Positions 1 through 12,050 of a stretch of 64,000 nucleotides of DNA are shown here, piece by piece. The notes under the pieces are model-generated. The model saw only the letters and a program-made list of their open reading frames with translations, was not told the origin of the DNA and did not search any database. Both the position numbers and the translations under genes were made by a program. Origin of the DNA: Sepiola atlantica (taxonomy: Eukaryota > Mollusca > Cephalopoda > Sepiida > Sepiolidae); assembly GCA_963556195.1 (NCBI GenBank), contig OY744519.1:104715500-104779499 (forward strand), read 5' to 3'. The stretch's first letter is position 1, and every line of letters begins with the position of its first letter.

Positions 1-588
1 AGGCAAGAATTATCTAAACAACTGCGCTCTTTTTGCCAGTTCAATTCAAAGATAGAGAACTACTCGTTTCATTCGCCACGTCAGTTTAGTAGCTTCCTGT
101 TCCCGTGGCGTCACTGTCATGACACATAGCTGGATAATTCGACTGTACTTAGTTTTAAACTTACGTGGATATTTATCATTCTACCCCAATTTTTGCACAC
201 CGGTCTTTTATCTTGCTACATTACCTCTCAGCTTTATTTCCGGTTATATTTCCGGAACACTTGCGTGCGATAACCATTCTGTGTTGGCAGTTTTCAAAGA
301 TTTATCGTTGTTGTAATTTCTGTGTTGTTATGTTGTCTTTCTTTTACGATTTTCTATATTTCTAAGTCGTTCTATTTTCGTTCTCTTACGATGCTTCATC
401 TCCCGAAACTTAACGTGGTTTTATGTCACGTGCGTTAAGTGTCATTATTTTCATATACAACACGTTACTGGGTATTAATTTTTTCCTCTTCATCTCCATA
501 GACCCTGCTTTCGTAATATTGACAAAAGTATGCTACTTCTCATTGAATGTTTTTGCTAGTATATATAACGGAGCAAAACATACTATAC
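1..588. other. No gene recognised
   Basis: AT-rich sequence with short open frames in both directions and no recognisable protein similarity, RNA gene or repeat. Confidence 0.6.
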
Positions 589-990
589 TGCTCCCAAAAG
601 ATGGTAATGCCTGGGGGGATAGTCTCATTACAACACAACACATATTGCACTAACACCCTAAAAGAAACCGAGATAGAATGCGTAGGAAGATGGTATAATG
701 ACAACAGAAAAAATACTGCACAACCCCCCCCCCCCCGCCCTCAAAAAAGAAAAGCAAGAGGTAATGCCTTAGAGGATGCTATCATGACGAACCAACATCT
801 ACTGCACTACCCACAAAAGAGAGGGCAATGTCTGGGACGACAGTATCATGACGAACGATCATGAACTGAACTGCACTCATGACATCAGAATAGATATTAA
901 ACTACCCCCCCCCCCGAAAAAGGAGTAAGTAATGTCTTGGATGATGATATCATGAGAGCAAAACAGATACTACACTACTCTCTACCTGAA
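589..990 (+). repeat. Minisatellite array A, ~65-85 bp unit
   Basis: Five to six diverged tandem units. Each carries the sub-blocks AGGTAATGCCTGGGAGGATG, then CATGACAACAGAACA, then ATACTACACTACC, and often a C-run followed by AAAAGGAG. C-runs of 10 or more occur near 724 and 905. The same unit is tandem at 18320-18803 and single in reverse at 63385-63440, so this is a dispersed tandem family. The 105-residue open frame across it is a by-product of the repeat. Confidence 0.8.
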
Positions 991-1769
991 TTGAGCATTG
1001 AAAGATAGTGCTAGTATAGTTTCGTCTTCAGACAGACAGATACTAAATATCAATTATTAATAGATCTCGATCCTAGTATGGGACATTATTTCACAAATGG
1101 AATTGTGAACGGTAACGATCTTCGTTCTTGCTTCCCATTTCTTGTTTGATGTTGTTTACTTGGTCATCTATCAAAAACCTCTCCGCTCAAACCAAATCAA
1201 TCCTTCGGATAACAAGCGTCTTAACCCAAAACAATAATACTAATAAGAAGTTGGTGAAATTCGTATGTGTGGCAATATGAACATGTGCGAGATTTCTCAA
1301 TATGAATATGTACCTCCATGTGTCTTTTTTACAAATAGTAACACATTCAAAGTGGCGTCTAAAATCGCTGGGTACTTAATAATTCAGATCTTTTACTTTA
1401 TTTATATCAGCACTATGTTTAAAGAATTAAATTCAAACACGTATTTTATATAAGGTGACTTATTCAACATTTTCTATCTATTCTTTGCTAAAAATAGAAG
1501 AAAAACGTACATAAATAACGCCTCTGGATTACGAACACTCACCTAAATTTAATCAGTATTACTGTTCGCATTCATCACACGTTTTCATACTATTTCCAAC
1601 AGAGAATAGTCACATATGTTGTCATCATCTTTTTAAAAAGATACGTTGTATTTTATTTGAAACTGCTCAGAATTCGAGGATCAGTTTGAAAACTTTTGTT
1701 TCGATTTTGTCTCCCATTAAAGACAAATTCGCATGCGTATGTGTGTGTTCCTCTCACAACGCCGTGCCT
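991..1769. other. No gene recognised
   Basis: AT-rich, no supported feature. A 62-residue open frame at 1265-1453 resembles nothing I know. Confidence 0.55.
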
Positions 1770-2230
1770 ACATGATCTGCCTCATGCGTATAGTACAGAG
1801 ACCTTCGCCACTTGCCTAAAAACAAAATTCTACAACTTATATTGGTCTTGTGACCAGCCCTTTAGCTGTCAGGAGCGGCATGCCAGACTGAATCCTTACC
1901 TGGTTGGTCCATCTATTCTGGTGGGCGTCGTTTTGATTCGTCTTTAATTCAAACTTTTTCGTATGATTTCTTTACATAGCTGGAGTCTAGTAGCAGGGAA
2001 ACATGTCCAAACCACGTTAATCTTTTTTTTTGAATAACATTGTTGATGGATCTGGTAATATTAAGCTTCTTTTTCATATTTGCATTTTTACATCTATCTT
2101 GCAGACTTACGGCAAAGATAGTTCTCAAACATTTAATTTCAAAGCTTCAAAGCTTCATTCTCTGCTAGCATAGTCTCTGCTTCTCTTGCGGAACTATCGA
2201 TGCATTTTAAAGTCTTAACTTCAGAAGTGT
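1770..2230 (-). pseudogene. RTE-type LINE, C-terminal RT remnant
   Basis: Read on the minus strand with frameshifts, this encodes the typical C-terminal tail of RTE-like non-LTR retrotransposons. There is a stretch like CLRTIFAVSLQDR, then a basic segment ending RLTWFGHVSLLLD (usually KWFGHV.R), then a segment like RWTNQVRIQSGMPLLTA (usually GRP..RW.DQV). No intact reading frame remains and the RT core is absent, so this is a 5'-truncated, old insertion. The family call rests on these C-terminal motifs only. A similar but separate relic lies at 11575-12050 on the other strand. Confidence 0.6.
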
Positions 2231-2866
2231 TGATATGTGTTACTTGCTCCATTTCATTTCTTTTAGGCGTCCAAATGCAGAATTTGATATACGTATTCTT
2301 TTGTTACTGTCGGATGAGGATTCCAGGTGAACACGTGTTATATCAAAAGTTTAAACGAAGAAATTATAACGTGTCATATTTATGATATTATGAAATTACT
2401 GTAACTTTGGTGAATCCTGGCTATTTCGATTGTTAATTGATTCAACTAAAATATTTATCCTTCGTTTTGGAAATTAAGTACTAAACGGATTTTAATGCAC
2501 TAATCTATCTAATAAAAGTGAACGTACGTGCGTCCGGCCAGATTCACTGTATGAATAAGAGGATGTGGGAGGAGAGGAACGAATAAGAAGGTAAAAAAAG
2601 TAGTAGACAAAGTAGCGACGGCTACTGATACGTTTTTCAAACTTGAGACCGGTCAACAACTCAGAATTCAGCTTTTAAGATGCTGCTGTTTCTGATTTGA
2701 ATACTCAATATTACCGAATATTTGTTTTCAGTATCTGAAAAATACTTTGCAGTTGCTTTTCAGCTGACTACAATATGGTCTTATTCAAGTTAAATGTAAA
2801 CACATACCTACGCGCGCCCTTTTAAGTAATAACTTTGAGATACGAAGAAACCATTGCTGACCCAAA
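2231..2866. other. No gene recognised
   Basis: AT-rich, no supported feature. It may include the decayed 3' flank of the hAT element next to it. Confidence 0.5.
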
Positions 2867-4400
2867 TTAAGGTAAGCTGTTCTCTTTTAAGATATCTTGT
2901 GTTGTTGAGTCATTTCTTAATTCCATACACTCTTCTTTAGTGTTATCAGCGGTGTCAAACGTGTTGATTATGTCGTTGTTTGAGACAAGATACGGATTTC
3001 TGACAAATCTAAAATTGTCTCTTGGGCTGTCGGAGAAAAACTTGCTAAACTCGCTGTGCAAAGATTGAAGATTGTTGATAATCTGCGATTTGACATTGTT
3101 ATCAAGCCGTATATCCGTAATGTCTTCAAGGAGTTCATTGAGGACAGGAAAGATTTCAGTCTTATCCATTGCCGTCTGTTTTTTCGAAATTTCTAACTTC
3201 GCTTCAAATGCTGAAAGTACATCGATGGAATCGATGATGGTCCTGTTTAGCCAAAAATATCAACAAGATAAGCCAGTGATACCACATACTTTTGCAAAAA
3301 AATTGACCAGCTTTTTCTTCCTTTCCTGTGTTAAAAGAGTCTCGACACTCAGTTCAAATACCCACTTACGCCTGTTGCCTTTCGATAGTCATTTCACTCC
3401 AGTGTGAAACCAGAGATTTTGATGATCTGCATTCATCTGCTCACGGAACAAGCGTGTGTTGAGTGCACTATTATACCGTGTTTACGAGCCTTGACACCTG
3501 CTTAAGCACTTTCATCAATTTAGGAGACAACGTCTTTGAAGCCATGACCCCATGCTGTATCATACAATGTACGAATGTACAGTTCGATGCCATTTTTTTA
3601 ACATGCACTTGCAAACCTGAGGTATGGCCCAACATAAATGGAGCACAATCTGTACAAAGTCCGCACAACAATCCCAATTTGATATCGCTTGCTCTGATAA
3701 ATGTATCAATAGCCTTCTCAAAATGTTCGGGAAAGCAGGTTTAAACAACACAAAAAACTTATCTTTGAACACACATTTATGAAAGTACCACAGAAATGTA
3801 ATAAGTTATGCACAGGATTAAACACGCGTAGACTCGTCCAGCTGCAGAGCAAGCGGCCGAGCTTATTTCAGTTGATCGATGACTTGATTTTTGACGTCCT
3901 CAAACATCAACGCAATCTTATGTTGTACAGTGTTGTCCGAGTGTCATAGTAAGTAAAGTTTGCGCTCTGCTTCATTTGCAATAGATGATTTATGTATTTC
4001 GCGAACGGGATTATTAACTTTTCAGCAACTGTGTGTGGCTTCTTTGCTTTAGAATCTGCATTGATACTAAGAATGACACTTCAACAGCGGCTCGATTTTG
4101 TTACTGGAATACACCGGAGGAATCTAATCGAGATCACTTCACGCTGTTTGTCTTTCGATCAAAGTATTTTATATATTTGTCTTTGTAGTCGGGATGCAAA
4201 TATCTAAGTATCTTTTGAGCTTTGACGGTGTACCCCAGTAATAAAATTAGAGGAACTCCTCTTCAACAACACCGCAACGAACACCGACCGATCAATCTCA
4301 ATGTCAATCCCAATGTCAATCTCAATGTCAATCTCAATGTCAATCTCAAATCCAATGTTCTCTTTTAGCTTTTCTAAAATCCAATTGCCGTCTTCCATTT
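2867..4400 (-). pseudogene. hAT-superfamily transposase remnant (ZBED/SCAND3-like)
   Basis: Pieces in all three minus frames follow the order of domesticated-type hAT transposases. A segment like SKAKKPHTVAEKLIIPFAK lies near 4000-4080. It is followed by RPLALQLDEST with the first catalytic-type Asp region (near 3840-3880). Next come CTDCAPFMLGHTSG and HCMIQHGVMASKTL (near 3560-3660; families usually show CTDGAPAM and HC..HR..LA.K). A C-terminal piece of 100 residues at 2867-3169 contains FRFVRNPYL. hAT enzymes cut and paste DNA through an RNase-H-like DDE fold. Several frameshifts and stops make this copy dead. The N-terminal end carries an in-frame repeat described separately. No terminal inverted repeats or 8-bp target duplication were identified. 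Confidence 0.65.
4292..4350 (-). repeat. 12-bp tandem repeat in frame with hAT relic
   Basis: Five near-identical 12-bp units (CAATCTCAATGT on the plus strand) translate on the minus strand as repeated Glu-Ile-Asp-Ile. They lie inside the 64-residue open piece at 4204-4398. The period is a multiple of three, so it would keep a frame open. Confidence 0.8.
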
Positions 4401-4437
4401 TAGACTATTTGCATCAGCTAATCCCCATATATTTTTT

Positions 4438-4855
4438 TTAACATGGTTCACCTCAAACAAGGCAGGCCGCCACTGTAGACGTAAGGGGCTACTGAGAAAA
4501 AAAAGGGAGAAGGTTCGGGGAGTGGGTCAACCTAAATTGGTGTCTACGCAGCGAGATGTCTGTTTACATTAGGTTTAAATTTCTGCATGTCAGTACTGTC
4601 GGGGAAACGGGGGGGGGGGTAGGGAGGGAGTTCCAGAGGCCAGCAGCACGAGGAAAGAAGCTATTTCAGTAGAAAGTTCTCCGGCATCTGGGGACCTCCA
4701 CAGTGAATGGATGGGATTTAGTTGATTGTCGAGTTGGTCTAGTGAATTTACGTCGAGGGGGGCACCAGAGTAGCCAATTCATCGGAACATACAAAAGGCT
4801 ACATCTGCGAAGGGAATCCCACTACTCTGGCGGATATACATCATCGCATTCTCTT
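4438..4855 (-). mobile_element. LINE 3' end (APE-type family), truncated
   Basis: The minus strand encodes the last part of an endonuclease/RT LINE protein: HPFTVEVPRCRRTFY, then a piece like NSFFPRAAGLWNSLP with small indels, then FPDSTDMQKFKPNVNRHL. A tail reading GTGGCGGCCTGCCTTGTTTG follows. The same coding end and tail motif occur at 6476-7085 (plus strand) and, more diverged, at 48985-51720. A run of about ten G at 4608-4618 (plus strand) lies within the coding part and has probably slipped. There is no RT core, so this is a typical 5'-truncated insertion. Confidence 0.7.
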
Positions 4856-5734
4856 CTCAGCCGGTAGGTGTTATTCTTTATTGTCACAGACGATTTCTTA
4901 GATTCGTCCGAAAGAACCTTCATGCGAAGTACGCACCTAGTTATTTTGGTGTCATTGGAGACGCTACTAACAAATCTAAATTTGAGAAATGAATCGCAAT
5001 AACTTCGCAGTTTCGCTATGATGTTGTAAGCGTAATCTGAAAATAAAGATAGTTGTTAAGTTATATCGAATTTATCAGAAAGTTAATTGCATGCAGAATA
5101 GCATAATTTTCCTGTTATTAACAAACTTCTGTAAAGCGCCAGTGATGCAGTTGAACTTAAACTGTAAAATGAGTGAAATAATAAAACAAAGATGTGCATC
5201 AGTGTTCTCAACTATTTGTCATACGATCCCAAAATGTAAATTAAAGCGGAACGCAGCCCAGGATACATGCTCTCAATTATCTTCATGTAGGCCTGTATGT
5301 ACACTGTTCGAATAATGAAAAGTTCTTCCGAAGGGAAGGTATATGCCTTTATATGCTCCCCCTTTAATCACCACTGTCGGTAATGTACTGCATACATAAT
5401 GAAAATATTAGAAGATGTATTTAAAAAAGCTTTATTCAAAAAATAATCTTCATTTGCCAAGAATTGAACTCACGTGATTCTATAGTAAGGATTTAATTTC
5501 AAAAATGGCGTATTCTATAGAGTACTCCAAAAGGACATATAAGGCTTCAAAGTACCTCATAGAGAAATAATACATTTTTCCCACGAAAGTGAACATACTT
5601 TATGCAAAAGTGTCATGTACTCTGCAAAACAGCCAAAATACTCTAAGTAAACTTAATTATATTATTATTTCTAATTCTATCTCACATATTACACAATAAT
5701 TTTCTCTTAGACCTAAGTCGAAAAAAATACACCA
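4856..5734. other. No gene recognised
   Basis: AT-rich with isolated short open frames; nothing recognised. Confidence 0.5.
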
Positions 5735-5737
5735 ACT

Positions 5738-5830
5738 ACTCAGTTCTTGCGACTTCCACAAAAAAGTTTGTGACCCGCATGGTGTAGCGACCCACAGGTT
5801 GAGTACCATTTTTGCCTGGAACAGCTTTCT
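5738..5830 (-). mobile_element. Possible hAT-like transposon end
   Basis: The minus strand reads GTACTCAACCTGTGGGTCGC followed by a second GGGTCAC and a GTCGCAAGA-like segment. This resembles the CTCAACC-TGTGGGTCGCGACCC start common to many animal hAT elements. No partner terminus or target duplication was found, so the call is tentative. Confidence 0.3.
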
Positions 5831-6404
5831 GTTCAATAGCCGACTGTGGCGTACTGTAATGGCAAGAATTTATCCGGTGACTGACAAATAAAACCTGACC
5901 GAAAGAATAACGCATGGCTGTTGCGCAGAGCAACCCATAGGAGCATGAAATTATTTTGCTTTCTTGTCTTCCTACAGATCCTTTTCTGACAAAGTATTCT
6001 TGCTAGTCTTTCTCTACTTTATTGCTGTGACATGGTAGGTGTTCGATTGAGTTCCAATTTCTCATCACAACAAAAACTCGTCTATCTAACAACACTGAAA
6101 AGAATTATCCTTTATTCCTTTTTATACCTAAAATCAGGAACTTCCATGAGTAGAATTTATTTCCAAGAACTTCCCACCTGTGTAATACGTTACCACGGGA
6201 CTGCTTTTATCTAGACTACAACATGGTCGTTTTCAAGTCTAATATCAAGAAATATCTGTCGAGTCGTCTTCTTAATTAATCAAACTCTAGCCATTTCGTC
6301 TATCGTTCTCAATTTTTTCATATAAATGTACTCTCATCAAACTGGACTTTGTAAGTCGTGAACTATTTGTATAAAAACGAATATACACCTATACAAAAAT
6401 ATTT
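5831..6404. other. No gene; faint dispersed-repeat similarity
   Basis: The stretch at 6140-6240 (ending CGGGACTGC, then TAGACTACAACATGGTCG) resembles 21860-21910 and 27840-27900. It probably represents another LINE 3' remnant. The remainder shows nothing recognisable. Confidence 0.4.
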
Positions 6405-7240
6405 CATGATACATTGAATTGCGTAATCAAAATCATAATACAATAGTTCTCGATTCAAAGCTTTAATAAAAAAACCCTCCTTGGACTAACATTCATAAGA
6501 AACATTAATTGGAACAAATACATAAAAGATACTGCCAAGTCTGCTTCAGAGAAGGTGGGCTTTCTCTACAGGGCTAGTAAACTTCTCACATTTGCCAGTA
6601 TCCTATATCTATATAAAGCAACCAATCGCCTATGCATGGAGTATTGTAACCACATATTGGATAGTCTCACCCTCTAAGACAGGGTGCAGAAAACTTTAAT
6701 TGAATAAGTTTCGCACTGTCTAGTTTACTCCAGTGTATCTCATCGCCGCAATGTTGTATCTCTCTGCTTGTTTTACAAGTACTTCCACGGAATGTGCTCC
6801 GACGAACTTACTGCATATGTACTCATTCAACGTAATTACCTCCCCAGAAATCTCGACAATCAGCAAAATCACACGTCCTCACTGTAGAGGTACCCAGATG
6901 CCGAAAAACGTTCTATTCTAATAGCGTCTTTCCTAGGATCGATTTTCTTTGGAATTCATCCCTGCTCCATGTTTCCCCGACAGTTTAACCATGCCGATTT
7001 CAAATGTAATGTGAAAAAGCATTTTGTTGCACAACTTACGTCTAAGTGGAAATGTGCCTTGTTTAGAGGTGAATCAAAGTAAAATATACAAGGTGGGAAC
7101 CGTGTTTGTAAGATATTCTTCGAATTCATCTACGTTGCAATTGAAAACCATTCATATTATATCGTCAAGGAATAACAGGAATCCATTATTGATCAATTTT
7201 CAATCTATATGCACCTCGGTTCAAGAACTTAATTCTAACT
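6405..7240 (+). repeat. First copy of a local duplication, split by a LINE
   Basis: 6405-6475 matches 7728-7800 (CATGATACATTGAATTGCGT versus CATGGTATATTGAATTGCGT). 7088-7240 matches 7800-7972. The two halves are contiguous in the second copy but separated by about 610 bp here. The extra DNA is the LINE 3' fragment at 6476-7085, inserted after an AATAAAAAAA stretch. Confidence 0.75.
6476..7085 (+). mobile_element. LINE 3' end (same family as 4438-4855)
   Basis: Plus-strand coding remnants in shifted frames include ASEKVGFLYRASKLLTFASI, then NRLCMEYCNHI, then SHRRNVVSLCLFYKYFHGMC. These are the usual C-terminal signatures of an APE-type LINE. The 3' tail AAATGTGCCTTGTTTAGAGG corresponds to the tail at 4440-4460. 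The RT core is absent (5' truncation). Stops occur after HILDSLTL and elsewhere, so it is dead. Its insertion interrupts one arm of the local duplication, so it arrived after that duplication. Confidence 0.75.
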
Positions 7241-7727
7241 GAGCATTTTTGTTCGTGAACTCATTAGTATTGTTTCTTTGCTTAGAATACTGAATATTAC
7301 CTAATACATATTTTTACAGTGCTTGATTAATTTGTTCGTAAAAGGAAACATTTATTCGTCATTTTTGACGTGATATGTCGTACACATATGCTTACTCAAT
7401 CTATCTTCTTTTCATATAATTGTTCGAGAGATAGAACGAAAGAAAGATATGAGGAGGGGTCGCTTAAGTTATAAATATTAATAGTATTTTTTACGAATTA
7501 ATATTTTATTTACATTTAAAAAGTTCTATTGAGATTTTATTTAGTTCTTAGAATAAATAATTATTTTTCAATGATCTAAAATGTAATATTTATTTAGTAT
7601 TATGAGTGAGTGTACGAGAGAAAGAAAAAGGGATAAAGATGTTAAGTTTGAGGAAGCATTAGTTTTTCTTCTTTTTCTTCTTTTTTTATTGATTAGTTTC
7701 GTGTCATTGATTTCAAGTAGTGAATAT
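7241..7727. other. No gene recognised
   Basis: AT-rich spacer between the two copies of the local duplication, with nothing recognised. Open frames here are low-complexity. Confidence 0.55.
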
Positions 7728-7972
7728 TCCATGGTATATTGAATTGCGTAATCTAAATCATGATACAATTGTTCACAAATAAAAGCTTCAATAAAAAAAG
7801 TAGGCACCGTATTTTAACGATATTCTTTGAATGCAGATACTTTGAAATTGAAAGCCATTCATATCCTATCTGCAAGGAATAGTAAGACTCCATTAGTGAT
7901 CATTCTTCAATCTATATACATCTCGTTCCAAGAACTTAAATCCAACCGAATATTTTTGTTTCCATTTAATCT
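7728..7972 (+). repeat. Second, uninterrupted copy of the local duplication
   Basis: About 245 bp, homologous to 6405-6475 joined to 7088-7240, with many substitutions. It shows the pre-insertion state of the first copy. Confidence 0.75.
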
Positions 7973-8346
7973 TTCTTCAAATTACATGTTGATCAGTGCG
8001 TTAAAACATAATTTACTTTTAGAAATGCATTTATTTGGGGCAGTTTTCTATAGGTCTTCAATTATCCATCGCTAACAAGGGTTTCTAAAATGGTCGATAT
8101 AGCTGCCTCCTGGGTTCATGGGATTGCCTACAAAATGCGTAGTTGCAAAGTTCTATAACTTAAGGCAATATAATTTATATTTTAGGCCTCAAACTAAGAT
8201 GCGTATGAGTAAATACATACAATACATGAAATACAAATCGATAATCATTTCTGGGTGATTAAAATATTATTTAATCGACTTCATGCGAAATTATGTTAGA
8301 GCTTTATCTCGTTTAATTGTGTCCAAAAGTCTTGATTATTATCATC
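7973..8346. other. No gene recognised
   Basis: AT-rich and featureless, ending in a short ATTATTATC run that borders the next LINE fragment. Confidence 0.55.
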
Positions 8347-8662
8347 GTTTACTCACTAAAAGTTCTCACACAGGTCTTCATCATTGTCTGCTCACTGATA
8401 ATAACCGGTGGTCTTCCCTGGAGTTTCCACAGACTTCCAGTATTCTCACCATCTTTCGATAACATTGAAACAACCACTTACCATTGATTTCTCGTTGGCA
8501 AAAACCATTAATCGTCTCCGAGAGTAAGGTGGCAATGCGGTTCCTCAAGGTCCCAGTCCTATCCGCACCCTTATCGTGAAGGTTTGGTAAGTGTTCTCCC
8601 TCCTCTGTCTTTCCACCTTATTTGACCGTTCATAATCATTTGTGTGGAGTCAGCCGAGGCAA
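8347..8662 (-). mobile_element. R4/Dong-like LINE, 3'-end fragment
   Basis: This matches the 3' end of the large LINE at 35984-36310 along its length. Shared blocks include TTACTCACTA, TCACTGAT, CCTGGAGT, TTCCAGTAT, AAGGTCCCAG, TTCCCTCCT-like and GGAGTCAGCC (GGCGTCAGCC in the large copy). Its 3' boundary (plus-strand left side) directly follows an ATTATTATC run, as in the other copies. Only the 3' untranslated end and a few terminal codons are present. Confidence 0.75.
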
Positions 8663-8738
8663 GTATCATCATCATCATCATCATCGTCGTCGTCGTCGTC
8701 GTCGTCATCATCATCGTCATCGTCATTGTCGTCGTCGT
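8663..8738 (+). repeat. Trinucleotide microsatellite (ATC)n/(GTC)n
   Basis: About seven ATC units grade into about six GTC units and then mixed units, directly bordering the truncated 5' side of the LINE fragment. Its translations are homopolymers, not proteins. Confidence 0.9.
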
Positions 8739-11574
8739 AATGTTTTCAAATGTTAAAAATAACTTTAAAAGTTATTCTACCTACTTTTCAGTGTCTTCTT
8801 ACGTGGTTTTCGTATACCTTAAATTATGTATGCGCGTGTGAGTGTGTTCCTTATACGTGTGTACGTGTCCTTAAATTCTGTAGGTGTGTGTATGTGAATG
8901 TACACTCATTCATTAGTCTTTTTACCTCTTTTTTTCAAGCGACAAGCGACCAGCCTAAATCACCATTTCAATATCAATGCGTGGAATTACCCTAGATTAT
9001 TTCTGTCGTTTTTGTCCTTCTCTTTCATTCTGACTGGCTGCGTTGATTCGCTTCGTCCTTTCTTTCACTGCGTGTTGTTGTCGTCGTGATTCGTCTAGTG
9101 GCTTCAGTTTGTTTATCTGCAATAAACATCTATTCGCACAGAAAAGAAGACTCGACGACTTTCATTTGGAATTCTAGGGTTTTTATTTTTCTTGAGAGAA
9201 ACATTAATTCATATGAGAGAGATACCAGATTTCCCTAAACTGTCTATTTTATTTATATTTCTTAACAATTTGATATCTGTATAAGACGCATGTGTTGGCT
9301 GCTTCGCCTTATATAGCTAAATAAGAACATTGGTAATGCATATTCGGCTACGAATTTGTCAGTGAGGTACTGAAACTTTAACTGGGATCAAAGTAAAACG
9401 GTTTAGAGAAATACACAAAGATGGTAAGGAGAAAAGTAGAGTTCAGTAGGAGTTAGACGAAACAGATCGCAAGAAGGAAGAGCGTGATCCTCTAAACGAT
9501 CTTCAGTCGATAATGCTGTTTTCTTTTGACACAAACTTTGTGGTATCAATAGTAATATAAGTAGTAGTAGTAGTTGTAGTCGTAGTAGTAAAAGGTTAAC
9601 CTTTTTATGATACATTTGTTATATAAAGTGTGATTTTTGCTAGGTTTGGTAGAATATTGTTAAAAAAGTTAGAAAAACTAGTAACTACGTTTTATTTTCA
9701 GATTTGAAGAATTAAAAATAATCATTAATCTTTTATAGCCAATGCATACCAAAATGTTAGCCTAAGACAAAAATGCAGACATACACCTCCATATGTTACG
9801 TATATGTATATCTTTATAAAGTTAGGCATGTTTATATGTTTATGTATTTGTATGAACAAGATTGACGCCTAAACTAATTAACCAATCATGAATAATTTTA
9901 GAACACAACTGCTAGGCGTAACGGGTTAAATGTTTGCTATATTTAGTTTAATTTAGTTTTATGCAATCGGAATAAAAATGGGGTGGAAGCCCTTTGTAAA
10001 AATTCAGATAACTCCGATTTTTTTCAAATGTTGACAATACCTGTTAGTCCTCAATTTCTTTGGATCATTTAAAGGAGGTAAAATATGGGCTAAACTTCCT
10101 ATTTACAAATTTAAATGTATCAGATTTGCATTAAATTTGATCCATATTTATTAAATACAAATTAAGCAAGATTCCATGAATTTCAATTTTTTAAGACCCA
10201 TTAAGCTTAAATTAAAAATGATGCAAACCTGTTTTCTTTGCATAAATTGATTTTACCCGTCATGATATGTGTATTCGTTCGGATTACCTTCAATTCCTCA
10301 CTCTACACTTACTTCATTTTTTAAATCCTCAGAGTTTAATAAACGAACTTTCTATGATTTCTCAATAGTGATGATTTTCTTTGCATATTTTAAACTTTTT
10401 AAATTGTTTATATTTTTGATATCTAAAAGATATAAACATATAATATATTATATATTTTTAGTTGATATATTATATTTTATAATGTTTGCATTACAGTAAA
10501 TGGTACTGACTTATCCATCGAATTTACTCTGATGATAAAAGCATATCTTTGAAAATCCATGGATTAAGGACAGGAAAAAGTTTTAAACAATTGATGATTT
10601 AATAAATATTGCATTTCATTCATTTCGGGGTTTCCCGTTCTACCACAGCTGCCTGTACAGTTTATTAAAGTAGTTATGTGTCTTTATTGTTACCTTACAC
10701 ACCGCTCTACTTGTTAGCTGCAGCGACTTTGCTAACAAACATTTCTGACCTACTGGTACAGTTTACTATGTAATTAGTGTTTTGCCTCTTACACTCCTTT
10801 TGATTGGTTAAGTGTCTCGTTGAGTCACACGATAGCGTGGTCAATATTGTTATCAGACCTCAGAAACATTGTTTTCGCAACTCAAAAGCGAGCCAGAACC
10901 AACTCCTGCGATTTCATGTCTCTTAAAGTCGGATTTCCGACAAGCTATATCGCATAGATGTTTTTAAAACTAAATTATGCATTGCGTCAATAATGATAGA
11001 TTTTAATTTTTAATATTACAAATAAATACATAAGAGAATAAAACTTCGGGAAAAAGTATCATCAGTGTCGATTTTCATCGTCAGTAATATAAATTTGACC
11101 CGATTAAAGAAAGATATGCGATTTTTCTTCAAAACGAATAAGAAAATGTTGCTAAAAAATGGTTGGATTAATGACGGGCGGATTAAAACATTTCCATCTT
11201 AATGATAGATTGAGTTTCAAATACATTTAAATAACGTTTTGCTTATCAACCTTTAATCCGATCAAAATTGGTAGTAAGCTATTTGTGAGCTAATATAGAG
11301 AATTCTGAAGAAGATCGGAAGTTTGATCGGCCGAATACTTGTGAAAACAACCACAATGAGTATAGTAGTACGAATAATCATAATGATACAATCGCATCTA
11401 AAAAAATCCGAAACATAACGAAACAATTTATTTTCTATAAAATGTATACACAAAGCTGTTGCGTATATGTACGGAACTAAAACAATGCAATTAGATATCC
11501 ATAATACATATCTATACTACCAGGTAATTATTTTTAAATCGTTTTACAAACAGTTTTAAACCGTTTTAATCTGC
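8739..11574. other. Long stretch without recognisable gene
   Basis: 2.8 kb of AT-rich DNA with small open frames only. A GTAGTAGTAG-like stretch lies at 9555-9592. A less AT-rich patch at 10620-10960 contains CCCGTTCTACCACAGCTGCC, with no coding or repeat match that I recognise. Confidence 0.5.
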
Positions 11575-12050
11575 CATCACTAGCTATCAAAGCGTTAGTT
11601 CTGTCGACCAAGGGAAGAGTCTACCAGGCATGTTTACGCAGTGTGATTATGTATGGAAGTGAAAAATGACCAGTGAGTGTATAAGCATACGTTGCATGGA
11701 GAGAAATGATATGAGATACGATGGCTGTGTAATGTCAGTCTTAAAGACAGACTTAGTTCTCATGACCTCAGAGGAAAATTACATTTGAACAGTATAGGGA
11801 AATGAGTGCAGAAAATGAGACTTTGATTGTATAGTCACATTGAAAGAAATGGTCAGAGTTATTGGTTTAGTATATGTAGAACAGTTACTGTAGCAGTAAA
11901 GGTTCTCAGAAGAAGGCCAAGGAAAACACGAAAGGAAGTGATAAAAATGGACTTAAGAAAAGATGGATAAATAAAGACTTGGACAGAGATAGGTTTATTT
12001 AGAAGTTGATTTTCTTAGAGACGTCTAACGCATGGAAAACAGTCGTTAAT
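11575..12050 (+). pseudogene. RTE-type LINE, C-terminal RT remnant
   Basis: Plus-strand pieces in different frames read like VYQACLRSVIMYGSEK, then an ERNDMR-type segment, a CNVSLKDRLSSHDLRG-like piece, and RRRPRKTRKEVIKMDLRKDG. This is the normal order at the end of RTE-like reverse transcriptases. Stops and frameshifts are numerous. The 3' end runs into an ATGATAATGATGATT stretch, compatible with the short simple-repeat tails of RTE elements. Upstream RT motifs are absent. Confidence 0.65.

Noticed and set aside
547..864. A 105-residue open frame at the left end
   Set aside because: It runs through the ~65-bp minisatellite, with a Pro run from poly-C, and has no protein character outside that.
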